From assembly GCF_002097715.1 (NCBI RefSeq), contig NZ_CP020738.1, positions 2,294,001-2,358,000 on the forward strand: a stretch of DNA of 64,000 bases, read 5' to 3'. Shown here piece by piece: positions 51,580 through 60,592 of the stretch. Below the pieces are notes generated by a model, which saw nothing but the letters and a program-made list of their open reading frames with translations, searched no databases and was not told the origin of the DNA. The position numbers and the translations under genes are program-made. Position 1 is the stretch's first letter. The number at the start of each line of letters is the position of its first letter. The stretch is from Burkholderia ubonensis subsp. mesacidophila. GTDB taxonomy: Bacteria; Pseudomonadota; Gammaproteobacteria; Burkholderiales; Burkholderiaceae.

Positions 51580-53517
51580 CTAACGCCCCGTTTTCGTTGA
51601 TGGCAACGGTGGCTCACCTGCCGTCGTCGCGCCGCGCGCCCAATCAACGAACTCGCTGTCGTAGCGGTTTCCAATGTACGCGACATAGTTCGCGTAGCCG
51701 TCGTAATCGCCCACGCGGAAACGTGACACGATCGTATCGACGTCAGCACGATGACGTTCAAACATGAAGCGCGTCGCCATGTAGCCCCATCGATACGCGC
51801 GCGCGACGTAGTCGCTGGACGAATAAAGCGTCTGAAACACGTCCGAGAGCCGATATGCAGCCGTGCGCGCGGCGTCGATCGATTCCTGGTCGTCATTCTT
51901 CCTGGAGATATACTCGGCAAGACCCTCGATCCACCATACGGTCGGCTTCGCGGTGCTTGCCGTGAAGTCGCCCTCCATGTCGTAACGGCCGTCGAGATAG
52001 TGCGTGAACTCGTGTTCGAGGTTCCAGACCTTGAACTCCGGCCGCAGCCACGAGGCTTCGTGCGCGATGAAGCGCGCCTGATTACCGGGCGCCGACGGAT
52101 CGCCTTCAACGTACATGCCACCGTTATCGGTGCTGATTCCGTAGATTACCGAAGCATATTTTCGATAATTGTCGTAATCGCCGAATACGACGATTTCGAT
52201 CGTGTCATTGTGATCGTTCGCGACCGGCACATGTCCCGTCTTCATCATCCGGTGGAAATAGTCCTCCTCCTGCGCGACCGCCATGCATGCCGACTGAAAT
52301 TGCGGCACCGTCATGTCCTGCGCGAGAATGCGCACGCTCGCATTGCATGAGTACCGATGCGTGAGCACCGCATCGATGAGCCGTTTCTGATAGTCACACG
52401 TGCCGTAGTCCGCGCAGTTTCCCGGATCGCCGTAATCGACCGCTTCCGCTGCCGCGAGCCATAGGTCGTTGTCCGTGCCCGTCATGGTCGTCGACGCGAG
52501 CATGTCTTGAATCATCCTCTTCACACGCGGCTTCTGCGACGGATAGCGGAGAAAACGATACGTTTCGCGCGCCGCGTCGGCGAGCTGATAGGCGGCACTG
52601 GTGTTCGACAAGTACGCGCGATTCGCCGTGACGAAGAGATTGAGCGTCTCCGGCAGCGTCGCATCGCTGTCGAGCATCTGCTGCGCGCCGCTGCGCTGAT
52701 GCGCATAGAAGAACACGCTCAGCAAGCCGGTGAAGCCACCCGCCGCGCTTCGCTGCAGCAGTGGTGCCGCAGCCTGCGGGTTGGTTGCGCTCGCGGTGTA
52801 GAACGCGACCCGGTCCTTCAGCGCCGGCAGGTAGTACGCCTCGTCCTTCATGTTCGTGATGAGGTTCATCAGCTCGTTAGCGGTACTCGGCGCGCGCGAA
52901 TTTTCGCGATAAAGCGCGTCGCCGGCGAGGCTCTGCAAAATATACGAACGCAGCCAGACCACGAGACCTGGAACCGGATCAGAAAGTCCGGATGCATCAT
53001 ATTGGAAATAAGCAGATCTCAGATAAATCAGCAAATTTACCAAAATCAGGTTGCTTGCATCATAACGATTTATTTCTTGAGCGAAACGGCTCGCAACGGC
53101 CTGCACATTTTCCGCATTGAAAATCTGCGCGGCCATCACTCTATCAACCGAGAATAGCCCATAATGACATTCATAATCCGGGAGATTGGCTATGTAATCG
53201 GCAAGCGCTGCACCGTGATATTGGGTCATTATTGACATGTCGCGACAATCGGCTCCAGGCTGAGTGCGCTTGTTGGGCTTCACTGATTGCTTCTGCCGCA
53301 ACGGCTCCATCAGTGTTGCGCGATCATACTTGCTGAGCGGCAGGTTGTATTTGGCCTGGTCCGGCGACAGTGGGAGATTCTGCGGTGTGCGTGGCATACG
53401 CGCCTGCTTTGCGTGCATAGGCTGCGAATTCGCCCAGGCGGCACCAGCAAAAACCACCCCCATTAGAACCGAAGCGGTCACAATAAAACGATTGGCGACA
53501 TTACGAAGATTTTCCAT
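51580..53517 (-). CDS. Secreted microbial collagenase (peptidase M9)
   Basis: The 645-residue protein has a signal peptide (about residues 1-29, ending AWANS) and the M9 layout: an N-terminal activator domain (about residues 90-400) and a peptidase domain with HEFTH at residues 502-506 and the distal Glu in WWIEGLAEYIS. The zinc ligands are intact. The family degrades collagen or related matrix proteins outside the cell. It ends without the PKD or collagen-binding domains of clostridial enzymes. The first 500 bases of the gene are more AT-rich than the neighbours, suggesting recent acquisition. Confidence 0.92.
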   Translation of the reverse strand: MENLRNVANRFIVTASVLMGVVFAGAAWANSQPMHAKQARMPRTPQNLPLSPDQAKYNLPLSKYDRATLMEPLRQKQSVKPNKRTQPGADCRDMSIMTQYHGAALADYIANLPDYECHYGLFSVDRVMAAQIFNAENVQAVASRFAQEINRYDASNLILVNLLIYLRSAYFQYDASGLSDPVPGLVVWLRSYILQSLAGDALYRENSRAPSTANELMNLITNMKDEAYYLPALKDRVAFYTASATNPQAAAPLLQRSAAGGFTGLLSVFFYAHQRSGAQQMLDSDATLPETLNLFVTANRAYLSNTSAAYQLADAARETYRFLRYPSQKPRVKRMIQDMLASTTMTGTDNDLWLAAAEAVDYGDPGNCADYGTCDYQKRLIDAVLTHRYSCNASVRILAQDMTVPQFQSACMAVAQEEDYFHRMMKTGHVPVANDHNDTIEIVVFGDYDNYRKYASVIYGISTDNGGMYVEGDPSAPGNQARFIAHEASWLRPEFKVWNLEHEFTHYLDGRYDMEGDFTASTAKPTVWWIEGLAEYISRKNDDQESIDAARTAAYRLSDVFQTLYSSSDYVARAYRWGYMATRFMFERHRADVDTIVSRFRVGDYDGYANYVAYIGNRYDSEFVDWARGATTAGEPPLPSTKTGR

Positions 53518-53981
53518 GTTAGGTATGGTTACCGTTTAATTTATCGATAACTATGTATAGTAAATCTCTTAAGAAATTCAAGATCGATTTATAAAATTTC
53601 CAGGATGCAAACGATCGACTTTATAATTTAAAATTTCGGACACTTGCAATCCTTGAGCCCGAGATAGTAGCCAAATGGCTCGTTTGGATTGATTTCGATT
53701 GCAAATGTCAACCAACGCACCGTAAGCCAATTCGTGCCGCAACGATTCGAATGGTGCGAAGGTCGGTTGCACTGTGTCGATCGGCCGGATGGCCGTTTGC
53801 ATCACGGTCTTCTGCGCCAGCGGCTTCAACGGCTAATAAGACGTTCGCGCCCGCGTCTCGACCGGCTCGACGTCGCACGAAAACAGATTGATCACCGGCG
53901 TGCGAAACAGGCACGCGTATTCAGCCGAAGCGCCAGCCCGCGCCGCACCACTCCGAACTGCTGCGCCCGGGCATAGCCGAC
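53518..53981. other. AT-rich stretch with possible gene debris
   Basis: About 460 bases between the collagenase and the patatin remnant. The part 53518-53640 is very AT-rich and must hold the collagenase promoter. On the minus strand one frame ends NWLTVRWLTFAIEINPNEPF then GYYLGLKDCKCPKF before a stop at 53628, which looks protein-like but has no visible start; a second frame (53578-53829) overlaps it. No family was recognised, and no intact gene is supported. Confidence 0.4.
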
Positions 53982-54748
53982 TCAATACGTGCGGCCGCGC
54001 TGGAAATAGATGTTGCGCCAGCCGCCGGGTGCGAGCGCGACGCCGACGTCCACGGGCCCAAATGCGGTCGTGAGGCTGGTGAATAACGAGTAGCTCTGCT
54101 CGAGTGAACCACCGCCGATTCGTGAATCGCCAATGGTTAGCGCGTTGAGTGTCCACACGTTGCCTGCCTCTGCGCTCGCGCCGACGTAGAGAGCCTTGAT
54201 CGGCGACGCATTAAACGTCATCAACTGGTTCATGCAGGTGACCTATCGGTGTAGAACGGAATGTTGTAGGTCGCCGAGCCGGTACCGTGCGCGTACGCGA
54301 GGCCGATCCGGAAGTCGCCGAGGCGGCTGATCGACAAGCCGAAGTCGATGCCAACCCGCTGCGTCTTCAGCCTGTACTGCGTGATCTTGATGTCGACGCT
54401 GGGATCGTAAGCGTTCGCGTAGCGTCGCACGAATTCCGCGTACGGCGCGATGTAGTAGTCGATCGTGTTCGACGGCTGCTGGCGCAACGCGACAGGCGCC
54501 GACTGCATGTCACTGCCGAGCGTCGTGTCCGCGCGGAATCCGAGGCCGGACAGCGTGAGCCACGGCCGACGGTAGCCGACGCGCAGCCTAAAGCCTCCTT
54601 CGTCGCTCGAACTGCTCGACATTCCGAGCCCGAGCAGCAGGAAGTTCGGCCCCCAGTACTTCTCCCGCGCGTCGATCACGAGCCGGTGCTGGTCGCCTTC
54701 GCTAACGATTTGCTGCGTGACGTTATTCCCCGCTTCACATTCACCCAT
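53982..54748 (-). pseudogene. Remnant of a patatin-like phospholipase outer-membrane barrel
   Basis: Two frames together look like the C-terminal barrel of PlpD-type proteins. The first (54748 to 54230) has VIDAREKYWGPNFLLLGLGMSSSS; the second (54233 to 53982) has PIKALYVGASAEAGNVWTLN and ends GGWRNIYFQRGRTY, the closing strand. The patatin catalytic domain is missing, as is much of the barrel between the two parts, and the frame shifts near 54233. It is a decayed gene, probably truncated at its 5' end near 54748. Confidence 0.7.
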
Positions 54749-54816
54749 TCGGCTGATACCCGCGCGGCCTCGCGCCGCCTACAGTAACCGGGATCGACAC
54801 CCAACCGGAGAATGAC

Positions 54817-55608
54817 ATGACCCACGCGCCTCCCCGCACGATCGTGATCACCGGCGCGGGCACCGGCATCGGCGCCGCGTGCGCGCGGCGCTTCGCCGGC
54901 CACGACGACCGGGTCGTGCTGATCGGCCGGCGTCAAGCGCCGCTCGACGCGCTGGCGGCCGAAACCGGCGGCCTCGCGCTCGCCGGCGACGCCGCGAGCA
55001 CGGCCGACTGGCTCCGCTTCATGCCGCGTATCGCCGAGCGCTTCGGCCGCATCGACGCGCTCGTCGCCTGCGCGGGCGGGCACGGCCTCGGCCGCGCGGA
55101 CGAAACCGGCGATGCGCAGTGGCGCGACGCGCTGCAAGCGAACCTCGACACCGCGTTCGTCAGCGCCCGCGCGTGCCTGCCCGACCTGATCGCGCAACGC
55201 GGCAGCATCGTGCTGGTCGCGTCGATCGCGGCGCTCGCGGCCGGGCCCGGCGTGTGCGGCTACACGGTCGGCAAGCATGCGCTGCTCGGGCTCGCGCGCT
55301 CGCTTGCGCGGGACTACGGGCCGCACGGCGTGCGCGCGAACGCGGTATGTCCGGGATGGGTGCGCACGCCGATGGCCGACGCGGAAATGGAACCGTTGAT
55401 GGCGCGGCACCGCGAATCGCTCGACGCTGCCTATGCGCGCGTCAGCGCCGACGTGCCGCTGCGGCGCGCGGCCGAGCCGGACGAAATCGCAGCGGTGTGC
55501 GCGTTCCTCGCGTCGCCGGACGCGTCGTTCGTCACCGGCGCGACGCTCGTCGCCGACGGCGGCGCGATGGTCGTCGACGTGCCGACGCTGGCATTCGCCG
55601 GTCTGTGA
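54817..55608 (+). CDS. Short-chain dehydrogenase/reductase
   Basis: The 263-residue product is a classical SDR: TGAGTGIGAACARRF (cofactor loop), CAGG in place of NAGG, Ser and Tyr-x3-Lys in VASIAALAAGPGVCGYTVGKHALLG, and PGWVRTPMAD. The Arg after the second strand (LIGRR) suggests NADP preference. CGGAGAATGAC precedes the ATG. Substrate unknown. It lies just beyond the disturbed region and is convergent with the RtcB-like gene, 27 bases away. Confidence 0.9.
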   Translation: MTHAPPRTIVITGAGTGIGAACARRFAGHDDRVVLIGRRQAPLDALAAETGGLALAGDAASTADWLRFMPRIAERFGRIDALVACAGGHGLGRADETGDAQWRDALQANLDTAFVSARACLPDLIAQRGSIVLVASIAALAAGPGVCGYTVGKHALLGLARSLARDYGPHGVRANAVCPGWVRTPMADAEMEPLMARHRESLDAAYARVSADVPLRRAAEPDEIAAVCAFLASPDASFVTGATLVADGGAMVVDVPTLAFAGL

Positions 55609-55635
55609 TGCGGCGACGTGCAACGCCGGCCTCCG

Positions 55636-57027
55636 TCACGCCTTGAACGTGATCCACGGCTTGAGCCGCACCGCGCTGCGAATCAGGCCGGCCTGTTCCT
55701 GCGCGTCGATCACCGGTCCGATCGGCTTGTACGCTTCCGGCGCTTCCTCGATGCGACGCTCCTCGCGCAGCGTGACGCACGTCCATGCGCCCGGCGCCCG
55801 CTCCGTGCGCAGCCGCCTGACGGCCTGCCGGCGCACGCTCCGGCCGGCGCCGTGGCTGCAGGACCACAGCCAGTCCGGATGACCGAGCCCCGTCACCAGG
55901 AACGACGCGTCGCCCATTGACCCCGGGATCAACGCGAGGTCGCCTTCGCGGGCCGGCGTGGCGCCCTTGCGATGGATATTCATCCCGTCCTCCCGAAGCA
56001 CGACGTTGTGCGGAACGTCCACGACCAGTGTCGAATTCGCCGCGCCCGTCAGCTCGGCGAGTTCCTTGCGCACCATCTCGGCGAGCACCACGCGATTCAG
56101 CCACGCATAACGCGCGGCCGTGCCCATTGCGGCCAGATACTCGCGCGCCAGCTCCCCGGAGAGTCCATACAGGCCGCTCTCCGGATGCTTCAAGCCCGCC
56201 GGCCAGGCCGCACGCGCACGATCCATCCAGCGCCGCCCGACGTAGAAGCCGACATCGCGCGAGCCGCTGTGGATCATCACGACGACGTCGTCACGCGCGA
56301 GCCCGGCGCGATAGGCCGCATGCCGGTCGAGCACCTCGTCGACGACCTGCAGCTCGACGAAATGATTGCCCGAACCCGGCGTGCCGAGGCACGGATCGCG
56401 AAACGTTTCCCGGGCCCCGACGTGCGCGTCCGGCGCGTACTTCGAGCTGCCGTCGAACCGGTCGAGACCGATGCACGCAGACAGCTCGCGCACGAGCCGG
56501 TCGCGATCGACCTGCTGCCAGATGCCCTGCGGCGCGACACGATCGACGAACGCCTCCGGGCCCGTGTCGAACAGCGCCCGGAATGCGGCGCCGTTGACCG
56601 GCACATCCCGGTGGTCCGCCAGGATCGCGCGGGTCAGGCGCTCGACGATGCGCGATTCGAGCGGCGCGAGCGACGACCGCTTGAGTCCGGTCGTCAGCAG
56701 GCGCATCCCGCAGTTGATGTCGGTGCCGACCGCGGCGGGAATCACGAACGCGTCGTCGGTCGCGACGATCGATCCGACGGGCGCGATGCCGCCCGGATGA
56801 AAGTCCGGCGTCGCGCACGCCTTGCAGACGCCGTGGCGATGATCGGGCGAACGCACCGCCGCGAAGGACAGCAGTTGCCGCACCGCCTTCTCCTCGAGCG
56901 GCAAGGCGGCGGGCAACAGCACGGAGGCCTGCGACTGTTCGTTGCGCAGGTGGTAGACGCCGGCCTGGTAGTCGACGCGGATGCCTTGCCGTTGCAAGGC
57001 TTTTTTCAAGCGGGGAAAAGTAGACAT
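55636..57027 (-). CDS. RtcB-family RNA ligase
   Basis: The 463-residue product has the RtcB core with the metal-binding and guanylate motifs: VGTDINCGMRL (residues 102-110), GTPGSGNHFVE (near 218), VMIHSGSRDVG (253-260), HN and HRKGATPA (near 339-356), PGSMGDASFLV and CSHGAGR (391-396), where His392 would carry GMP. RtcB joins RNA 2',3'-cyclic phosphate or 3'-phosphate ends to 5'-OH ends. The RtcA and RtcR partners are not seen. A leader hairpin at 57045-57089 lies before the start. The exact subtype is not resolved. Confidence 0.92.
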   Translation of the reverse strand: MSTFPRLKKALQRQGIRVDYQAGVYHLRNEQSQASVLLPAALPLEEKAVRQLLSFAAVRSPDHRHGVCKACATPDFHPGGIAPVGSIVATDDAFVIPAAVGTDINCGMRLLTTGLKRSSLAPLESRIVERLTRAILADHRDVPVNGAAFRALFDTGPEAFVDRVAPQGIWQQVDRDRLVRELSACIGLDRFDGSSKYAPDAHVGARETFRDPCLGTPGSGNHFVELQVVDEVLDRHAAYRAGLARDDVVVMIHSGSRDVGFYVGRRWMDRARAAWPAGLKHPESGLYGLSGELAREYLAAMGTAARYAWLNRVVLAEMVRKELAELTGAANSTLVVDVPHNVVLREDGMNIHRKGATPAREGDLALIPGSMGDASFLVTGLGHPDWLWSCSHGAGRSVRRQAVRRLRTERAPGAWTCVTLREERRIEEAPEAYKPIGPVIDAQEQAGLIRSAVRLKPWITFKA

Positions 57028-57044
57028 CGCTGCTTGGCATGAAA

Positions 57045-57089
57045 AAGGTACGACGCGACCTCCGGCAAACCGGTGGTCTCGAGTACCTT
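57045..57089 (-). promoter_or_regulatory. Stem-loop in the rtcB-like leader
   Basis: AAGGTAC (57045-57051) pairs with GTACCTT (57083-57089), and inside it GACCtCCGG (57057-57065) pairs with CCGGtGGTC (57070-57078) around CAAA. It begins 18 bases upstream of the ATG at 57027 on the minus strand. A leader function is inferred from position only. Confidence 0.35.
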
Positions 57090-57217
57090 CCCGCAGCAGC
57101 GTCAAGGAAGGGAGCGCGGATCTTAGCAGAAGCGCATCGCGGACGGGAAGGCGGTGATGTACGTCCTGTCGCGAGCCGCCAACACGCCGGCGCTTCCTCG
57201 TCCGATCGGCGCGCCGT

Positions 57218-58201
57218 TCACCGCAAACACCCCAGCCCCAACAGCGTCGCCTCGACAGCCACGTCGAGCGGCGTATGCGGCTCCCGCCCCAGCACCGCGG
57301 TCAGCCGCGCGTTGTCCAGGCGAACCTGTTCGCGCCACAGGTAGCGCATCTCGAGCAGCTCGCGCAGCGTCAGCACGAACGGCGACGCCGCGCGCACGAG
57401 CCACCACGGGAAACGCCGCAATGCCGGACGCACCCCGTGCCGCTGCGCGACGCGGCAGATCGCCTGCGCCATTTCCGTCCCGTCCGCGTCCCAGTGCCCG
57501 GCCAGGTGGAAGCGCGCGAACGGCGCCAGCGTCTCCCGCCGCGCGATCAGCTCCACCATCGCGCGGGCGACGTCCGGCAGGTACGCCCATTGATGGCCGA
57601 CGCCGCGCCGCCCCGGCAGGCTCACGGTCCTGAGCGGCTGCCCGGGCTTCACCAGCCCCTGCGAAAACCAGTTGTTGCCGGCCCGCGGCCCGAAGAAATC
57701 GCCCGCACGCACGACGATCGTCCTGACGCCACGCCCGGCCGCGTCCTGCAGCCGGCGCTCCAGTTCGACCCGGATCGCCCCCTTGCGGGTGGACGGATGC
57801 TGCGGCGCATCTTCATGCAGGACCGGAAACGCGTCGGCGCCGTAGTTGTAGACCGTGCCCGGCAGCACGACGGTCGCGCCCGCCGCCGCCGCGGCCGCCG
57901 CGATCGTGTTGTCGATCATCGGCAGCACCCATTCGGACCAGCGGCGATAGCCCGGCGGATTGACCGCATGCACGATCACCGCGCAGCCGCGCGCCGCCCG
58001 CATCACGGCGTCGCGGTCGAGCGCGTCGCCGCGCACCCAGGTCAGCCCGTCGAGCTGCGCCGTCTCGTCCGCCAGCCCGCGCCGCAGCGCCCGCACCTGC
58101 CAGCCCGCGTCACGCAGCTGCCGCGCGACTTCCCCGCCGATGCCCCCTGTCGCGCCGAGCACCAGCGCCTGCCGTTCCTTTCGATGACCTTCCGCCGCCA
58201 T
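57218..58201 (-). CDS. NAD-dependent epimerase/dehydratase-like protein
   Basis: The 327-residue product has an extended-SDR/NmrA-like Rossmann start (ALVLGATGGIGGEVARQLRDAGWQV), VIVHAVNPPGYRRWSEWV and GTVYNYGADAFPVLHEDAPQHPSTRKGAIRVELE with a YN-type region instead of a clear YxxxK. It may be an NAD(P)-binding sensor or reductase; substrate unknown. TTTCAGGAGAGCGGCA before the ATG at 58201 sets the start. It is divergent from the LysR gene, a likely regulator. Confidence 0.86.
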   Translation of the reverse strand: MAAEGHRKERQALVLGATGGIGGEVARQLRDAGWQVRALRRGLADETAQLDGLTWVRGDALDRDAVMRAARGCAVIVHAVNPPGYRRWSEWVLPMIDNTIAAAAAAAGATVVLPGTVYNYGADAFPVLHEDAPQHPSTRKGAIRVELERRLQDAAGRGVRTIVVRAGDFFGPRAGNNWFSQGLVKPGQPLRTVSLPGRRGVGHQWAYLPDVARAMVELIARRETLAPFARFHLAGHWDADGTEMAQAICRVAQRHGVRPALRRFPWWLVRAASPFVLTLRELLEMRYLWREQVRLDNARLTAVLGREPHTPLDVAVEATLLGLGCLR

Positions 58202-58273
58202 TGCCGCTCTCCTGAAATGCATCCGTCGTGAGCGCATTCTGGGCTGCATCGGGATAACAAGGAATTGGAGAAC

Positions 58274-58289
58274 ATAGTCGATCCGCTAT
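58274..58289. promoter_or_regulatory. Possible LysR site ATAG-N8-CTAT
   Basis: ATAG (58274-58277) and CTAT (58286-58289) form a short inverted repeat just before the LysR ATG, within the 98-base gap to the divergent gene. It resembles the A/T-rich dyads used by LysR regulators, but it is short and unsupported by a second copy. Confidence 0.3.
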
Positions 58290-58299
58290 ACATTTCCGT

Positions 58300-59217
58300 A
58301 TGGCCTCTGATCTCAATTGGGAACTGTATCGAACCTTCCTCGCGGTGCTGACCGAAGGGTCGCTGTCGGGCGCGGCGCGCGCGCTCGGCATCACGCAGCC
58401 GACGGCGGGCCGGCACGTCGCCGCGCTCGAAGCGGCGTTCGGCCAGACCTTGTTCACCCGCTCGCCGTCCGGGCTGCTGCCGACCGAGGCCGCGCTGGCG
58501 CTGCGCGGCCATGCCGAGACGCTGCGCAGCGCGGCCGCCGCGTTCGAACGCGCGGCGGCGAGTCACGGCGCCGGGGTCAGCGGCGTCGTGCGGATTTCGG
58601 CAAGCGACGTGATCGGCGTCGAAGTGTTGCCGCCGATGCTGACGCAGTTGCGGCGCGACCATCCCGGGCTCGTCGTGGAACTGGTGCCGACCGACCGCAT
58701 CCAGGACGTGCTGAACCGCGAAGCCGACATCGCGGTCCGCATGGCGCCGCCCGCGCAGGATGCGCTCGTCGCGCGGCGCATCGGGAACATCGGCCTGGGG
58801 CTGTATGCGCGCGACGACTACCTCGCCGAGCACGGCACGCCGGCGACGACGGCCGAGCTCGCGCGGCACGCATTGATCGGGTTCGACGCAATGACGCCGT
58901 TCGTGCGCGCGGCGGCGCGCGCGCTGCCCATCTGGAATCGCGACGCGTTCGCGCTGCGCACGGACAACAACCTGGCCCAACTGGCGCTGATCCGCGCGGG
59001 ATTTGGAATCGGCATCTGCCAGACGGCGCTCGCGAAACGCGATGCGCGGCTCGTGCGCGTGCTGCCGGAACAGGTCGCGCTGACGCTGGAAACGTGGGTC
59101 GTCATGCACGAAGACTTGCGCGCGAGCCCGCGCTGCCGGGCGACGTTCGATGCGCTGGTGCGGGGGTTGCTTGCGTATGTCGGCGACGAGACTGAACGTC
59201 ACCCCGGAGACCGATAG
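58300..59217 (+). CDS. LysR-family transcriptional regulator
   Basis: The 305-residue product has a LysR HTH (LNWELYRTFLAVLTEGSLSGAARALGITQPTAGRHVAALEAAFGQTLFTRSPSGL, residues 5-59) and the substrate-binding domain (about residues 92-295). It is divergent from the epimerase-like gene with a 98-base gap, the usual layout for LysR control of a neighbour. The co-inducer is unknown. Confidence 0.92.
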   Translation: MASDLNWELYRTFLAVLTEGSLSGAARALGITQPTAGRHVAALEAAFGQTLFTRSPSGLLPTEAALALRGHAETLRSAAAAFERAAASHGAGVSGVVRISASDVIGVEVLPPMLTQLRRDHPGLVVELVPTDRIQDVLNREADIAVRMAPPAQDALVARRIGNIGLGLYARDDYLAEHGTPATTAELARHALIGFDAMTPFVRAAARALPIWNRDAFALRTDNNLAQLALIRAGFGIGICQTALAKRDARLVRVLPEQVALTLETWVVMHEDLRASPRCRATFDALVRGLLAYVGDETERHPGDR

Positions 59218-59259
59218 ACGGCAGCGAGGCATCCGCTCGCGCCGAACCTTGCGTTGCGC

Positions 59260-59526
59260 TCAGAGCGCTTGCAACTCAAACCAATCGGGAACGTATTGCT
59301 CGCAGATGAAGAAATCGTCGATATAGGCGAGCCCGAGTCGTTCCAGCGATCTCGTGCACGCGTCCGCGGCATCGCCCCCGAAGAATGGTCCGAGCGACAC
59401 CATCGTGTCGGACTCGTCGAAACAGCGTGAGAAATTGAATTCGGCGTAGATCGCCGAGAGGTCGATGGCCTTGTCGACGAGGGCCGCACGTCGAATCACG
59501 ATCCCGAAGTCTCTCGATATTTTCAT
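59260..59526 (-). CDS. Small orphan protein
   Basis: The 88-residue product (MKISRDFGIVIRRAALVDKA start, YIDDFFICEQYVPDWFELQAL-like end) is acidic and rich in aromatic residues and matches no family I recognise. It has no signal peptide or membrane helix. The start is weakly supported; an in-frame ATG at 59553 would add nine residues. Small acidic orphan proteins near one another (compare 59951-60388) can be immunity proteins, but no toxin gene is seen here. Confidence 0.5.
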   Translation of the reverse strand: MKISRDFGIVIRRAALVDKAIDLSAIYAEFNFSRCFDESDTMVSLGPFFGGDAADACTRSLERLGLAYIDDFFICEQYVPDWFELQAL

Positions 59527-59672
59527 CTTTGTCCACTCGAATCGAGCCGGCATCCCGCCGCGCCGGTTTCCCGTCGCACCAGCAACTGTCTTGCCAGCAC
59601 CTCGTGCGCCCGCGTCACCACGTCCCTTTCTTCGGGCATCGGCGGCTGCACGCGACCGCGTGAGCTTGCGGC

Positions 59673-59879
59673 TCACCGGCGCCGCTTGCGTTTCGCCTGT
59701 CGCGCGTCCCATTCGGCCAGCTCGACGCGATAGCGCTCCATCGCATCGTCGTACAGATCGAAGATGCACGGCGAGCAGCCGCTGTTGCAGCAGTCTTCCA
59801 GTTCCGGTTGCTGAGGCGGGGTCGGACGCGGATCGTCGGCGGACGGCTCCGCAGACGCCGGAGAAGCAGGCTTGGGCAC
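59673..59879 (-). CDS. Oxidoreductase-like N-terminal domain protein
   Basis: The short product contains PPQQPELEDCCNSGCSPCIFDLYDDAMERYRVELAEW, which matches the oxidoreductase-like domain (CC-SGC-x2-C pattern) found in small proteins of Proteobacteria and at the start of some cytochrome b5 reductase-type enzymes. Four cysteines may bind metal. I chose GTG at 59879 (68 residues) because a TATACT-like -10 lies just upstream near 59910; longer starts run into it. The C-terminus is highly basic (RQAKRKRRR). Confidence 0.68.
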   Translation of the reverse strand: MPKPASPASAEPSADDPRPTPPQQPELEDCCNSGCSPCIFDLYDDAMERYRVELAEWDARQAKRKRRR

Positions 59880-59950
59880 GGCGCGGATCGGGTGACGGGG
59901 AACGCCCAGTATAAGTGGATGCCGCGCGACCTGCCGGCAACGCCGTGACG

Positions 59951-60388
59951 TCAGATCCCGAGTATCGTCACCCTGTCGTGCAGCGTGCGGACGTCGCGCG
60001 TCCATGCGTCGATCTCGGCAATGACATTCGCAAGCGCATCGCAGCAGGCATCCAGACGATCGACGAACGCCTGCCGCGAACCGCGGAAGACGAAACCGAG
60101 CCGGTCGAGCGCCTCGGTTCGCTGCGCGGCGTCACCGAGCATCCGGCGCGTGTCGTTCAGTTCGGCGACGATCAACAGCCAGTAGGTCATGCCGATTCCG
60201 GTGAACGCGAAATGGTCGTAGTCGGGAATCTGTCGCTCAATCGCCGGCTCGAGCAGGCCGAAGACTTCCTCCTCGAAGAACAGCGAGCCGGCATTCCAGC
60301 TTTTCTGCGCATACGGCCCGCCCATGAGCTCGATGTACGCGGTGCCCTCGAGCTCTGCGAGATCCCTGATGATCCGGATATCGTCCAT
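59951..60388 (-). CDS. Hypothetical protein
   Basis: The 145-residue product (from ATG at 60388; ATG at 60424 is an alternative) is mostly helical, with GTAYIELMGGPYAQKSWNAG, LLEPAIERQIPDYDHFAFTGIGMTYWLLIVAEL and LDACCDALANVIAEID. No family, signal peptide or membrane helix was recognised. It has no good ribosome binding site. It is near the small orphan at 59260 and the creD operon. Function unknown. Confidence 0.5.
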   Translation of the reverse strand: MDDIRIIRDLAELEGTAYIELMGGPYAQKSWNAGSLFFEEEVFGLLEPAIERQIPDYDHFAFTGIGMTYWLLIVAELNDTRRMLGDAAQRTEALDRLGFVFRGSRQAFVDRLDACCDALANVIAEIDAWTRDVRTLHDRVTILGI

Positions 60389-60545
60389 GTGTCGTTGTCG
60401 CCACGACGCTGCGTCGTCGCGCATTCATCCATAACGGCGCGATTGTCGGCGAACCGGGCGGCGCTGTCGACAGCCTGACGATCGAGATCGCGGCGAGCGC
60501 CGAAATCCCGCGCGCCCATTTCTCCGAGTGTCGTCGCTGAGGCAC

Positions 60546-60570
60546 GCCGGCCGGGAGCATCCCGGCCGGC
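60546..60570 (-). terminator. Strong GC hairpin after creD
   Basis: GCCGGCCGGGA (60546-60556) pairs perfectly with TCCCGGCCGGC (60560-60570) around three bases. It lies 23-47 bases past the creD stop. No T run follows, so it is a stable hairpin but not a canonical terminator. Confidence 0.5.
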
Positions 60571-60592
60571 CACCTCCGTCAATTGCGCGCGA

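Noticed and set aside
53578..53829. 83-codon minus-strand frame in the AT-rich stretch
   Set aside because: Overlaps another protein-like frame, no binding site and no recognisable family; treated as debris.
60187..60582. 131-codon minus-strand frame upstream of the 145-residue hypothetical protein
   Set aside because: It overlaps most of that gene in another frame, and its extra part is Arg/Ala-rich without motifs.
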